A stretch of DNA of 64,000 bases, taken from assembly GCA_949318235.1 (NCBI GenBank), contig OX439132.1, positions 6,716,034 to 6,780,033 of the forward strand. The letters run 5' to 3'. Numbering within the stretch: position 1 is the stretch's first letter; the number at the start of each line of letters is the position of its first letter. Shown piece after piece: positions 12,397 through 30,890 of this stretch. The position numbers were made by a program, and so were the translations under genes. The notes beneath the pieces were generated by a model that saw nothing but the letters and a program-made list of their open reading frames with translations, was not told where the DNA came from and made no database searches. Source of the DNA: Ecdyonurus torrentis. Lineage: Eukaryota > Arthropoda > Insecta > Ephemeroptera > Heptageniidae.

Positions 12397-15300
12397 AAAT
12401 TGAAACTCATCACACAATGAATTGCAATTTTTTTATTATTATTCTATAATTTTTTTTAATTAACGCCTGTTTAATCAATTACTATTTTCCGATAATTACG
12501 TGCTTAAATTCTCATTTATTTTTTTAATTCATAATTGTTTATTATCCAAAACAATAAGATAAAAAAAGACAAAACAAAAGTATTCATTAAATGTAATGGA
12601 TAAAATTTATTTTGCGAGTTTTTTTATTGCTTTGTTTCTTGATTTGTTTAACTGATGAAAGCTGTATGTAAAATTGTATTTACATAGGAAAATCTTTTAA
12701 TAACTGCATTGCGTTTGACATTTCATTCTGTATAAATGAATCTCTAAACATATTATACAACTTATAATATGAAAATGATTGAAAAAATGAATGAAATGAA
12801 GAAATTTTAGATTTTTCAGTTTTAACAAAATACGCCTGAAGGCCTCGTATAATTAATTGTATAATATTATCTTTCTCTTGATTTTGCCACTATCTTAAAT
12901 ACATGCTTAAACACAATTTAAAATTAATTACATAATCATGATATTAATAACTGATATTTTAAAGTATTGCATTATTTTTTTCATGTTTATATTTTTCACC
13001 TATATGTAAAATTTTATGTATTTCATTATTTAAAAAAAAGGCAGTCTTGACTTACCCTTTGCCTTAATAAAAACGTTTTTGAATTGAATTGAATTATTTT
13101 CTTTTATGAGGTAATATATAAATAAAAATAATTTCCTTAAGACATGCAAAAATATATTTCATGTTTCTTTCACACACACACACAATTTTTTTTTCACTTA
13201 CTGCGTACCACTTATCTAATGCAAAGTCAAAATTTCATTATTTCCACTCTCCTTACAATCAAATATGCAATACAGGATTACAATTATTGAAGGTTATACA
13301 TGGAATTGTCAACTTACATACTATAGTAGATAGTATGCAGAGTGCTGTGTGTATACAGGGTATAAAACTATAGACATTATATTTAATATTAAGTATGCAT
13401 ACATTAGATTTAATTATTCAATATTTCCATATTTAAAGTATTCATTCAAACTATAGAAAGGATACATTTATAAAATAGGTAACATTTTAATTGTCGAGAG
13501 AGTATTTTTAAACATTAATTGTAAAGATTTTAGATGTAAAGATAAATTGTTATAATATATTCTAACATTTCCAGTCTGCAGTATTTGGGGGTGATGTTTA
13601 AATCATGGATAGAGTGACAATCATAGACATAAGCAGGATGAGTCAAACAGCTCATTATTATCATTTGATATTTATCTATACTTTATATGAATACCACTCA
13701 CTTAAATTTGAAACTTTAAATTTATACATTATTTTTCTCGTTAGAAATAGATGACTTTAATTGAAACTCATTTTTAATTATATGTACGGTACAAATAATA
13801 TATGATTTATGTTAATACATTTTATTGATCTAGGCAGTTCATATTGGTTGTTACAATAAAAGTTGGTCTAGTCATTATTTACAATTAACTAAATAGTAAT
13901 AAATAAATATAAATTTATATATTAATTAAAGTTGATTTACAATAATCTTATCTTTTTATAGTTCAATAACTATGTTTTATGCAAGATGTCATAATTTATA
14001 GTCAGTAAAATGTACCAAATTTGAGTGTGTGGTATAGATAAAGTATACATCAATTTCGTCAATTTTTAAATTAGATTCAAAGTATTCGGATAAAGTATAA
14101 TATTCTTTATATATTATACTGAACACATACACTGAGTTATGGTGGTGATGCTTTTTTTTTCTTTATTATAAAAAAATTAAAAAGTTTTTAAATAATGTGT
14201 ATCATTGTTTAAATTTCTAATAATTGGCAGATTGTCATATATTATTGCTGTTCTGTAATATGGGCGCCTTTCATATCATATATAGCTTAGATTTATTTTT
14301 TGGGACTGAAACTTTCATAGAATTTCGTGTGTTGTAATTATGAATATTATTATTATTATTTGTATAAAATGACGTTAAAAAAAAAATAATAATGCACAAA
14401 AAAAAAAAAAAAAAAAAAAGAGATAATTATTGTAAATAATAACTAGAGATCAATGTTTTTTTGCGATTTATTGTTACTATGAGTTGCTTGGGCCAATAAA
14501 GTTTTTAATTTAATTGTCTTATTTGAGGTTTATGAATAATTTGTTTGTTCTCAGGCACTGCAGCTTTTGCTGCTGCTAATCGCGTTGGTGTGGAGTGTCA
14601 CGAGCGCCCCGGTCAATGTCCCCGTGACCTCTGCAGTACCCGTGAAGCCCGTAGTTAGTCACGATCATAGCAAAACTGCTGCTGGTCACCACCACCACCA
14701 AGACGCAGTCTTACCAAGTGATAGCGTTGTTTTTGCTACTGAAACTGACGAAAAAAAGGAACCGGTAAAAGTAGCTTCTGATACACCCGCCAAACCTGCT
14801 ACAGTTAAACCCTCAGATGCAAAACCCGCAGAATTAAAACCTACAGAAGTTATTAAAGATAAACCAGCTGTCGCCGCAACAGTAAAACCTGATGAATCCA
14901 AGAAAGAAGAAGTAAAACCAGTCAAAGAAGAAACATCTGAAACTGAAACTGGAGTAAGATTAGGATATCATAATCATGAAGAAGAAGAATTTGATTATGG
15001 TGGACCTCAAGCAAACTATAATAAACCTACAACAGCTGGAGGAAGCTATCCAAATAGACCTCAAGGTGGTGGATCAGGTAGCTACCCTGCAACTGGAGGT
15101 CAGAGGCCTATAGGAGGTGGTAGTGGTGGCTATCATCCCTCTGGTGGAAATAGACCAATAGGAGGCGCAACGTACCCTGAGGATCATTATCCAGATGGAA
15201 ATTATCCAAATAATCAACACAGACCAGGTGTTTTGCTTTTAAACGTTTACTTTTTTTTAAATTAAATTTCATTTATTTATTTATTTTTTTTTGTTCAAGT

Positions 15301-17253
15301 TAAATTTAAATATGTTGTGTAGTAATAAATTACAGAACACTTCCAGTAACGTTTAATTTGTATATTTCATCTGATTTTTTATTATTATTAATTTCAATTT
15401 AGTACTCATTAATTTACTTGTTATAATAAAGATAATCTGCAGAGCAACGCTTTAAATTTCTCCTCAATCCCTTATTTGCTGCAGTAACCTTTCAATCTTA
15501 GCTTTATCTTAAGCGTTTTACCTGATACGTATGCAATAAATTAAATTATAATTTCATGATTTATTTTTTAAGGTGGAGCTGGAGGTCAATACCCATCACA
15601 AGGAGGCAGCCGACCTCAAGGTGGTAACAAGCCAGTGGGTGGACAGTATCCTTCCCAACAAGGAGGTCACTACCCTGACAACCAGGGAAATTACCCTAAT
15701 AATCAGCATAAACCAGGCGGCGGTGGACAATACCCAAATCAGCAAGGAAGTGGGGGTCAATACCCTTCACAACAGGGTGGACACTACCCTGATAACCAGA
15801 ATCGTCCTCAAGGTGGACATAAACCAGTTGGTGTAAGCGGTGGACAGTACCCTTCACAACAAGGTGGACATAAACCAGGTGGAGTGAACGGTGGACAATA
15901 CCCTTCACAACAGGGTGGACACTACCCTGATAATCAGAATCGTCCTCAAGGTGGACATAAACCAGTTGGCGTAGGCGGTGGACAGTACCCTTCACAACAA
16001 GGTGGACATAAACCAGGTGGAGTGAACGGTGGACAATACCCTTCAGGACAGGGTGGACACTACCCTGATAATCAACACCAAGGAAATTACCCCAATAATC
16101 AGCAAAAGCCTGGAGCAGGTGGACAGTACCCTGCTCAACAAGGTGGACATTATCCTGATAACCAACATCAGGGACAAGGAAATTACCCTAATAGACCTCA
16201 AGGAGGACATAAGCCTGTGGGAGTGAGCGGAGGTCAAGGTCCGTACTATCCTGAGGATGAGCATCATGGTAGTGGACAATATCCTAATAGACCAGGCATG
16301 TATCAGCACATGTTTTACAACTTTTTTTAACGTAAAATAAAGAAATTACGTACATTGAAAGAGAAGCGACTTTGAGTTACATTAGTATATTGCCATGTAA
16401 ACTCCATAAAACTTAAATAATAAAAGTAAATAATGCTATCTCATTAGCTTAATTATAATAAATTCTGAATGACTGCGGCAGCTCGCATAATTTAGCACGT
16501 CATGTGAACTTTAAATTTAATTAAATGTATGCAACGATAACATAACTATTATTTAAATAATTTTTTTTTTTAAATTTCATATTTTATTTTTACTTAAAGA
16601 CTTTAGGAAAACTGTAGCTTTAAATAAAAATAATATAACTCAAAGTCGTTTCATAGATTTCATTCCTTCTTTAAAATAATAATACATGAAAATAATTTTA
16701 TAGTTTCCTTCACAGAGTAATGTTACACCTTCATTTCCTTTAAATTAAATTTAAAACTATAATATTGTCTATTTTGATAAATGTTACGATAAATACCTTT
16801 TTACGTAAAATAACGATTTTTTTATATATATTTTTAGGTGGTAGCGGCAATTACCCAGATCAACATCGTCCAGTAGGTGGAGGAAGTGGAGGGTATCACC
16901 CCGGAGGTGGAAGTAACAAACCTCAAGGAGGTGGTAGTGGGTATGGACCAGGACATGGGCAAGGACATGGTCAAGGACATGGGCATGGACATGGATCTGA
17001 CAACGTCGCATTTGGCGGAGATTACGATAACTTTGATCCACTTGGTGTTCGAGTAGACACTAAGGAGCCAGGTAGTGGAGATAAGAAACCTGAGAATGCT
17101 GATAAGAAGCCTGCTGAGGGAGTAACTAGTGCTCCAGCAGCAGTTGCTACTACCAAGAAGGCAGTTACTGTAGTTGCAGTTACGGTGAAACCAATAGCAG
17201 CAGTAACACCAGCCAAGGTTGTAGCAACCGAAGATAAAATCAAATTTGAATAA
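12281..17253 (+). CDS. Gene D: secreted His/Tyr/Gly/Pro/Gln repeat protein (4 exons)
   Basis: Exons are 12281-12295, 14555-15227, 15573-16295 and 16838-17253, giving 608 aa in consistent phase. Exon 1 codes MNTAK; exon 2 continues ALQLLLLLIALVWSVTSAP, completing the signal peptide. Exon 2 then codes a His cluster, a Lys/Pro/Glu/Ala segment and the first YPN-RPQGGG repeats. Exon 3 is wholly repetitive (GGQYPSQQ, GGHYPDNQ, GGHKPVGV), including a tandem duplication of 46 codons (138 bases; compare 15775 and 15913). Exon 4 adds GHGQGHGQGHGHGHG, an acidic FGGDYDNFDP stretch and an Ala/Val/Thr/Lys tail. Internal joins all fall in a Pro-Gly-Gly context at phase 1. The third intron needs a GC donor (CCAG/GCATGT). 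Poly-A signal at 17455-17460. There are no Cys residues. The Tyr/His-rich composition suggests a cross-linked or metal-binding extracellular material; the function is unknown. Confidence 0.83.
12326..12391. repeat. (TA)n microsatellite in gene D intron 1
   Basis: Pure TA array starting about 30 bases after the first exon's donor. The rest of this 2.26 kb intron (12296-14554) is AT-rich with no supported gene. Confidence 0.95.
15775..16050 (+). repeat. 138-base tandem coding duplication in gene D exon 3
   Basis: The block starting GGGTGGACACTACCCTGATA at 15775 recurs at 15913, nearly base for base. Partial units follow downstream. The period is an exact multiple of three, so copy number can change without breaking the frame. 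Confidence 0.85.
16296..16837 (+). other. Gene D intron 3 with probable GC-AG boundaries
   Basis: The donor reads CCAG/GCATGT and the acceptor TATTTTTAG/GTGG. The acceptor's phase requires the upstream exon to end after the G of CCAG. The nearest GT (CAT/GTATCA) gives the wrong phase and an immediate stop. If unspliced, the frame reads about 11 more residues to a stop at 16330, giving an alternative shorter protein. Confidence 0.65.
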
Positions 17254-18235
17254 TTTTTAATTTATATCAAAATAATAATCGCTGTGCGATTTATTATATT
17301 AAATATTAATTTAGTTTAAATTTATGATTTAATGCTTCTAATGTTTTAATTTATAAGATCTCTAAAATGAGAATCCTATTTTGAATCTCAATATAATATG
17401 CTTAAAATTAAATTTTTATGCATGGTGACGTACAAATTTCTTTTTATATTTTGTAATAAATTTTGTATAAAAAAAAAATAAACATTTTCATTTTCTAAAC
17501 CCAAAATAGCAACCTACATAGTGGAGTATAATTAGTGACGCTTACGAAAGAGGGTGAATCCAGAAAATAATAATAAAAGATGAAGTTGTATTCTCATTAT
17601 GACCACGTAATATTGATTTATTATAATATATATTATTTAAGTTGTTTTTTTTAAAATGTTTCTTCTCTTGCTTATCAGTTATCAGATATAAGAGTTCAAT
17701 GTAAAGATAAGGGTTCAATGTTATCAGGAAAAGTTTGGAAAACTGTCATCATGTTTTTCCATATTTATATACAAGAAATATTTTGGCGTGAAATAAATTG
17801 CTCTCTACAGCTGTGTAAAAATGTATAACGTAACGTAATATTGGACTAAATACTAAAAATAAGGTACGTTATGAATTATTCAAATTCAAAAACTATAAAA
17901 AGGGTTGTGAAAATAATAGTGTAGATATATAATCGTAAAACATTGAAATATTTATTTATTGACATGGATACATTGTTGCTAAGAAATTCATCACTTCGTT
18001 CCTACCACACATTGTCTCAGGTACAGTGTTATATATTTTATATAACTTTTCTACGTACTCAATTAAGATTTGTTATATTTTTCTTTTTAATACTATCATT
18101 GCAAATAATATCAAATAAATAGATAACTAGATAGAAAATAAATCAATTGCAAGAAATTAAGCTAAATAAAATTAATACGAACAAAAATAAAGTTGCAATA
18201 ATTGTTTCAGCACAATTCGTTCACTACAGCATAAT

Positions 18236-18541
18236 CTATATAGACCCTGTGCACATCCTTGCGCTTTGTCACCATGTTTGTGGTCTAATGCATTATCCAG
18301 CATAGGGGAGTCATCAATTCTCCTATTTTTTTTACATAAAAAAAAACTTATTTCAACTGAACGAATTTTTCTCATATTCTTCGAACTTAATAAGAGCTAG
18401 AAATAAGGCTATGTTTGAGGTTAAAAGCTTTATTTTTTTGCTATTAAAGATATAAAAATGACGTTTTTCCTATGCTGGTCTATGTATTCCTGACCAACAA
18501 TGGTGGTTCTTAAATATAAGTGCAACCGGTCTATTGCTTGT
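18236..18541. mobile_element. MITE-like inverted-repeat element, family 1, copy 2
   Basis: Left end: ATAGACCC, TGTGCAC, ACCATGTTTGTGGT and ATCCAGCATAGG. The right end on the other strand gives ATAGACCGGTTGCAC, TTGGTCAGGAATACA and GACCAGCATAGG. The element is about 305 bases, has no coding capacity and is related to the copies near 310-703 and 60737-61036. It lies just upstream of the FLVCR-like gene. Confidence 0.7.
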
Positions 18542-18715
18542 TAGCATCTTTGTTACCCATCATAACTATTAGTTGTGCATAAAAATTATTTATGTTTGTT
18601 CTAATTTAGCATTATTAATGCTATAATGACATAAATACAGCATAAATTACGTAATTTATTCTTTGCAGTAAAGAAATAAAAAAAAAACTAAATAAATACT
18701 CAAACAAATTCACAG

Positions 18716-21700
18716 ATGGATGAAGAGAAGTTAGCTGGGAGAGTTACATTGCAAACCGCAGATGAAACTCCCCACTTCAAATCTTATCGTCGCCGCTGGG
18801 TGGTACTTGCCTTGTACTCGACGTACTGCGTGGTTAGTGCAGTGCAATGGCTTCAGTACTCCATCATAGCTGACGTAATTGTAGATTATTATGACGTGTC
18901 TTATCTCGCAGTCAACTGGACATCACTTATTTACATGCTTGCTTACGTCATTACAGTTCTACCGGCAACTTGGTTTTTTAATAAGAAGGTAGGTAGGTAC
19001 TTATATAATTATAAACAAAAAAAATTAAAATGTAATTTTCTCATGTTACTGATGGAATGAAATTAATCTTTTACTACACGTACTAAAAAAAAGATTATTC
19101 TTATACACTATATTTTAAATGTAGTTGAGGAACAGTTTAAAATAATTTTCGATAAAATTTTATAATTTTTATAATCATTAAATATTAATCACCTAATGAA
19201 CATTATTTTGTTTTAATTGTCATTCAAGAAACAGGCAATTTAACATGCATATAACATTATTGGTGGCCTCACAGTATAGAAACAAATTACAAAATTATAC
19301 ATGTGCAGTATTTTTAGACAATTCTATTTATATTAATATATATTTTTATATATAATATAATATATAATACATAAAATTATAAGAATCATTAACTATAGAT
19401 CGATTTAAGATCCATTACAAGATGAACCAGGTCTAGGTGTAAAGGATCACATCATGATTTTCATAATGAAATATTCAGCTGGAAATAATTTCTTTTGAAA
19501 AGTAACCCATAAACATTATAAAAACATTATAAAACTTTCTTAAAGGGACTGAGATTAGCAATTTTGCTAGCTACAGGTGGCACTTGTTTGGGAGCATGGA
19601 TCAAGGTGTTATCAGTGGCTCCCGATCGATTCTGGGTTACATTTCTAGGACAAACGACAGTAGCAATTAGTCAGGCTTATGTGCTCAGCATCCCTGCTCC
19701 ATTGGCAGCAATTTGGTTTCCTCCACATCAAGTAGCAACCGCGTGTGCTATTGGCGTCTTTGGTGTCATGGTAAGATTACGCTAAAACTAATATTATGAA
19801 ATTTTGACTCATTCTCGATTTTTAATTAAAGAAAAAATTCATTGAATGGTATATAGTTCTGCATTTAATAATTTTTATCTAATGAAAATTTAATTAATCA
19901 TATCATCAATTAATTATTCTAATCATCATGTATTTTATTTGTTGCTGGGACAGGCTTTGCAACTTGTGGTTTCATTTCGTTTCATTTTTTTTCTTAAATA
20001 TTTTTTTTACAATTTATTCATTGATTTTTGAATAAGCATAGTCACTGGCAATTAAGTGTAATTTTTAGTAGAAATGCCATGTTCCTGTAGGAACATGAAA
20101 TAATGTTTGACAATATTTCCTGCATGATTTTCCAGCTTGGCAATGCGCTAGGATTCGCGGTACCTATTGCATTCGTGTCTGATACAAGTTCTAATGAATC
20201 TATAGCACAAGGACTTTCTTATATGTTTTACACCGTGGCCATAGTGACTTCAGTGCTATTTGTATTGCAAATTTTCTGTGAGTTATGAAAGAAGTTAGAA
20301 GTAAAATATTAATAAAAAAATATTTTATAGCAATTTGCTATGGATGGTATTATTTTGTTTCATCTCATTTGAAAACTGAAGTAAATAAATTAATGAATAC
20401 ATAACAAAATAATAAAATACTTGTCCCAAACCTCCGAAAAAGCATTTTTTGTTTCTGTATGTGTCAATGAAAAATCGTAAAAGAGTTACTATATTACAGA
20501 TATTTTATCATTATATAATAATAAATTGTATTGTAAAAATTTATTCTATGTTGAATTCATAACATAAAAATAATTTGAATTCCAGTCCTCAAGTCAAGTC
20601 CACCCACTCCTCCAAGTGCAGCTCAAGCAAACAGAGCAGGCATGGCAGCTAGCGAATCACCTAGAGATTTTCTACTAGGATTGTGGGGTGTCATGAAAAA
20701 CAAAAATTTCGTATTTATTTTAATTGGATATAGCATCAATGGTGGAGTATTCGCTGCAGTTACAACGTATCTCAATCAAATGCTCCTCATTCATTATCCA
20801 GTAAGTTAAAATAATGTAATATCAATGTAAAAAATAACGTTAAAGTTCTGTGATTATATTATTATTATTTCAGAATGCTCAAGAGGACGCTGGATATATC
20901 GGACTTACTTTTATTGTAGCAGGATTATTTGGATTGATTATAGCAGGGTATGTTTTAGACTGGACTAAAAAATATAAGTGAGTATATATATATATATATT
21001 ACCTTTTCTAACACAATGTTTTTAATATTTTGGCTCTTTTTTTCCCAGCCATTATTGCATTACAATTCTAATCAGTTTACTTAATTAGTGTATTTGGACT
21101 TTTCTGTTGCTAAATAATGAAATATTGTTGAATTTATAATAATATTTGGATTAGATGTAAGACAGACATGGGACAGTCATTTGACAGGCTTAAATCTCAC
21201 CCTCTCAATTTCTTATACAAACTATAGCTTAAATGCAGACTAAATTGTCTACTTATATATATAAAAAATCTATAGTGATTGAATATATTATGGTATCATA
21301 ACGTTTTTGAGCTTTAAAATAAAATTCTTAATTTATTTTTACTTTTACAGGGATGTAACTTTAGTACTTTACTTTCTGTCAACTCTAGCAATGATTGGCT
21401 ATACATTTTTATTGAGAGTTGGAGTTACTTATGTTTACGTTATATCTGCAATACTTGGGTACGTGTATACAAATTTTATTAAAGCCTTTAAATTGGTATA
21501 CATATTTAAATATGATTCATAATGTGACGGCTTTCTATTTTCTTAGGTTTTTCATGATCGGTTACTGGCCAGGAGCGTTTGAATTCGCTGCAGAAGTGAC
21601 ATATCCCACCCCTGAAGCAACTTCTGTTGGTGTTTTAGCCCTCGGAGGACAGATATTTTCTTTCCTTTACACTCTGGTTTATGGTTACGTTTTTAACCCT

Positions 21701-21817
21701 TTTGGAGATCTCGTTAGTAATTTATTTATGAGTGCCACTTTGATTCTTGGTACCGTTTTTACTGCTATTGTAAAACCTAACTATATGCGCCTAAATACAA
21801 ATTCAAGATCAACGTAA
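18716..21817 (+). CDS. FLVCR-family major facilitator transporter (7 exons)
   Basis: Exons are 18716-18988, 19546-19770, 20136-20277, 20586-20800, 20874-20977, 21351-21458 and 21547-21817, giving 445 aa. All junctions are GT-AG and in phase. The protein is a multipass MFS carrier. A short cytosolic N-terminus (about 28 residues) ends in SYRRRWVVLALY, followed by the first helix. Family landmarks include QWLQYSIIADVIVDYY, WTSLIYMLAY, LSIPAPLAAIWFPPHQ and, near the C-terminus, GYWPGAFEFAAEVTYPTPEA, which match FLVCR1/FLVCR2 proteins. Those proteins move choline and related molecules, and have been reported to move heme, across cell membranes; their name comes from use of a mammalian homologue as a retrovirus receptor. 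The central loop between helices 6 and 7 (Ser/Pro/Ala-rich) is short. An AG directly before the ATG suggests an upstream non-coding exon. Substrate is not predictable from sequence. Confidence 0.88.
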
Positions 21818-22248
21818 AAGTAATATTCTTGAGAACATAAAAAGTATGAGCCTTTATTACATTAAAAAAATAACATTTTTGCAGATTTTTCCAATACAAT
21901 AGATATGGTTATACTTATACTTATGAAATCAAAATAAGATTATTAAGCATTAAATTCATTAAATTATTATAAGCATGAATTTTACACTAAATTTCATATA
22001 TTTGATGAAATTAATTCTAATTAGACATTATAAAAAATATATAAATATCAATATAAGCAAATTAAGAGTCAATTTTACCTAGCCAGCGGGTTTCATTCTA
22101 TATTTATTTGATTTTTAAATAATTTTTCACAACAGCTATTTTTTTCTTATATTCATGTCAAGTCAGTCAAGTGTTTCTATAGCTACCGAAATATATTTTC
22201 ATAATATTTTCTAAATATAGAATAATATATTACATCATTGTCTAATTG

Positions 22249-22322
<74 letters not shown>

Positions 22323-22830
22323 ATTCTTTGTGTGTCTTGCAAAATTCTGCAGCTTGTTACCTTTTTTTTTTTGGTAAGGGGGTAAGGATAAGGAGATGGA
22401 TGAAAAAAGTGTACTGTTAATCTTTTGATAATAAAATATTTCAAAATTTGTGGTCTTTTTTACTACTTTTCCATTTGCTATTTTCTCTTTTAGTTAAAAG
22501 TATAATATATTAGCATGATTAATATATATATATATATGGCTTTTATTTCGCGTACTGTTTAATTCAAAGTTTTTCTAGGTATGGTATGTGCATAAAATTT
22601 ACTGACACAAAATAGCCCTTTCCTTTTCTTTTTACTTAATTTACTAATTATGTGTCATAAATTTGTGGAAATAGAAATAAAGGATTTCAAATTAAACTTT
22701 TATTATAATTTATATATAATTTCTGAAAAGTTGAAAAACTTTTAAAACTTTTTTTCGCGCTATATTTTGTACTTTTTACGCATCAATAAAAACAGCTGGC
22801 GAAGTAAACAAACAAGTTTTATCACATGTA
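21818..22830. other. Interval between FLVCR-like and NSUN6 genes
   Basis: It holds the probable 3' UTR of the transporter, a (GA)n array (22251-22320) and part of a repeat also seen at about 23960-24030 (motif TGACACA followed by CCCTTTC). No gene is seen. Confidence 0.55.
22251..22320. repeat. (GA)n microsatellite
   Basis: About 70 bases of pure GA. Open frames of Arg-Glu or Ser-Leu across it are artefacts. Confidence 0.95.
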
Positions 22831-22833
22831 GCA

Positions 22834-28746
<5,913 letters not shown>

Positions 28747-28879
28747 CTGAGAGACTATATTTATATATTTTTGTTTTATATTAAAAAAAAGTGTATTTTT
28801 TAAATCTGATTTTATAATTTTTTGTTAATTTATTTGTAAAATAAAAATACAACAGTTCTCTGTGTAAATAAAATCTTGA

Positions 28880-29965
28880 TTTGCTACATATATTTGCTCT
28901 TTTTATCATTAAGGTAAATTGAATACTGTACGCCTTGTAAATAGCAATGTATTGATTCATATTTAGTGATATACACATATCTCATTTAATTAATGAAGTT
29001 TATATAAGAATGATAAGGCACTGATTTGAAGAAAATTATAAAATATATTACTAACAAAGTTTACCTTAAAAGATAAAGTTGTTTTGGTGTGATCCCAGAA
29101 ATATAGATTAGCTTATTGATATTGAGTCAGCTTATTTCCTAGTCAATTATAGGTTAACAGAACTGAACTGTCAGGTTATTCTAAGAATTGATTTGACTGG
29201 AAGTGAACTGACTTTTTTTTAAAGTGGAGGAGGGGGGGGGGGGGGGTGGAGTGGGCGGGTGGACGTCTTATCAATTCATTGATCCTGATGTTTCTCTCTT
29301 GTTAGTAAAATTTATAACAAAAAGAGGAGGTAGCAAATTTTAATCATAACCGAACCTATGTATCAATAATTGATATGATTTTGTAATTTAGATTGATTGG
29401 AATTAGGTATTTAGGTTGGAAGATGTTTGAAAAACAAGAATGTACGTAGTATGAGATGCAAAAGAAAGTGTATGAAACTAGATATGAATCTGAAGGAAAG
29501 GAAGCAAGAGAAATATGTCAGGATAGAAAGTTGTGGAGGTCTATTACTGGACTGGGTCAGGTTAAAAACCGTCTATGTTATTGTTGGCCCCAAAAGGGAC
29601 TATTGCGTAATGATATGTATGTAGTAATTTATTTATTATAGTGTTATCAGTGTTCTTAGTTATTCCTATGTCTATATAAGCTTTTAGAAGTGTGGATCCC
29701 TCCTTTTTAATTTTTTACAGGGGTGGTGGGGGGATTGAGACTTAAAACCACAGGAGGCTCACAAGCTTTTTTTTTTTTTTTTTTTTTTTTTAATCTTTCA
29801 AAATTTACTTAGAAAATATTTACGCCAATGTAACACCCAAACGAGAGTAGGATTTTTTATGGCTGATAAACGTTTATAATCTATAACAGATAAACAATAA
29901 CGAACTATAACAAAAGTAGCTTATATTTCTGCAAATTATAATATAGTTAATAATATGTATGCTAC
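28880..29965. other. Interval between NSUN6 and the actin pair
   Basis: AT-rich with a G-run (about 29230-29248) and a poly-T tract (about 29767-29791). Around 29427-29640 two short overlapping frames exist, one reading DRKLWRSITGLG, which recalls the degenerate tail of a retrotransposon protein. This is too weak to call. No gene is supported. Confidence 0.4.
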
Positions 29966-29967
29966 CC

Positions 29968-30656
29968 AGTAAACACGACTCGCGGACCTTTGGGGACTCT
30001 CGGAGAAAACTGGTGGAAAGCTCCACGTTCTCCGAGTGTCTACCTAATATCCACCTATTTCGACCAGTTTATTTTTGTTTTAATTGACGTAAAAATAATC
30101 CAATATCAAATATTTATTATTTTTATCACTGCTTGATCAGAAATCTACAGAATTGGCCATCTTGTTGAAACTCGTGAAAAGCTAGTAGAAATTTCTACGA
30201 GATTTAAAAAAAAGAAAAAATCTCGTGGTACACGATTTTCTGTGCATTCTATGCAAAAAAATAAAAAATGCATAATAATAAAAAGTGTTTAATTTTTAAT
30301 CTTTTACTAGAATCAATGAAAAATTTTTTTTCGTTTTTTTAAATTTTTTGCCCAAAAGTGCTTTTTTTTCAAAAAGTTACCAACCCGTTAGAAATTTTAT
30401 TGCATTTTTGGATGTAACTCGATTTTTTTATCCAGAAAAGATGTTCTATATAAATTTCAGAAGTATATATTAATTAAATAACTTTAGTTCTTTCATCGTT
30501 CTAAAAAAAATAATTAAAAAAAACTAGTGGAAGCTGGTGGACCATTCTACGAACTGGTGGAAAACTCGTCGTAATTGATGACATATGGTCCACCAGTTGA
30601 GGTCCACGACAATCCACGAGGTTTCCTCGTGGTTTCCTCGTGGTCGTGTTTACTGG
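29968..30656. mobile_element. 0.69 kb terminal-inverted-repeat element upstream of the diverged actin
   Basis: The left end CCCAGTAAACACGACTCGCG and the right end, read on the other strand, CCCAGTAAACACGACCACGAG form inverted termini flanked by TA on each side. The interior has further inverted and direct repeats built on ACTGGTGGAAA/TCCACCAG and CACGAG words. No transposase frame is present, so it is non-autonomous. It ends about 235 bases before the start codon of the diverged actin. A 12-base match to its tip occurs at about 59066. Confidence 0.78.
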
Positions 30657-30678
30657 GTATTAATGACAACTGGGAGGT

Positions 30679-30691
30679 ATATATATAAATG
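30679..30691 (+). promoter_or_regulatory. TATA-like sequence upstream of the diverged actin
   Basis: TATATATATAAAT lies about 200 bases before the ATG, immediately after the transposon end. No CArG box was seen here, unlike the neighbouring actin. Its role as a promoter is inferred. Confidence 0.3.
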
Positions 30692-30890
30692 CGTAGATAT
30701 CTTATAAATGTTGATCAAATAATATAAGCTATAATATAATGCATTATGAATCCTTTTATAATATAGTCAATAACATTTATCTTATCTATTCAAGAAAAAA
30801 AATATACGTTATAAATTTTTAAAAATAAAAATTATTAGTAAGTAGTAAAAGCTGCAAAGCATATCAGTTTTAAATACTATCTTGACTATC

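Noticed and set aside
29427..29641. Two overlapping frames with DRKLWRSITGLG.
   Set aside because: Short, and the only hint is a vague likeness to retrotransposon protein tails; it cannot be supported as a gene or pseudogene.
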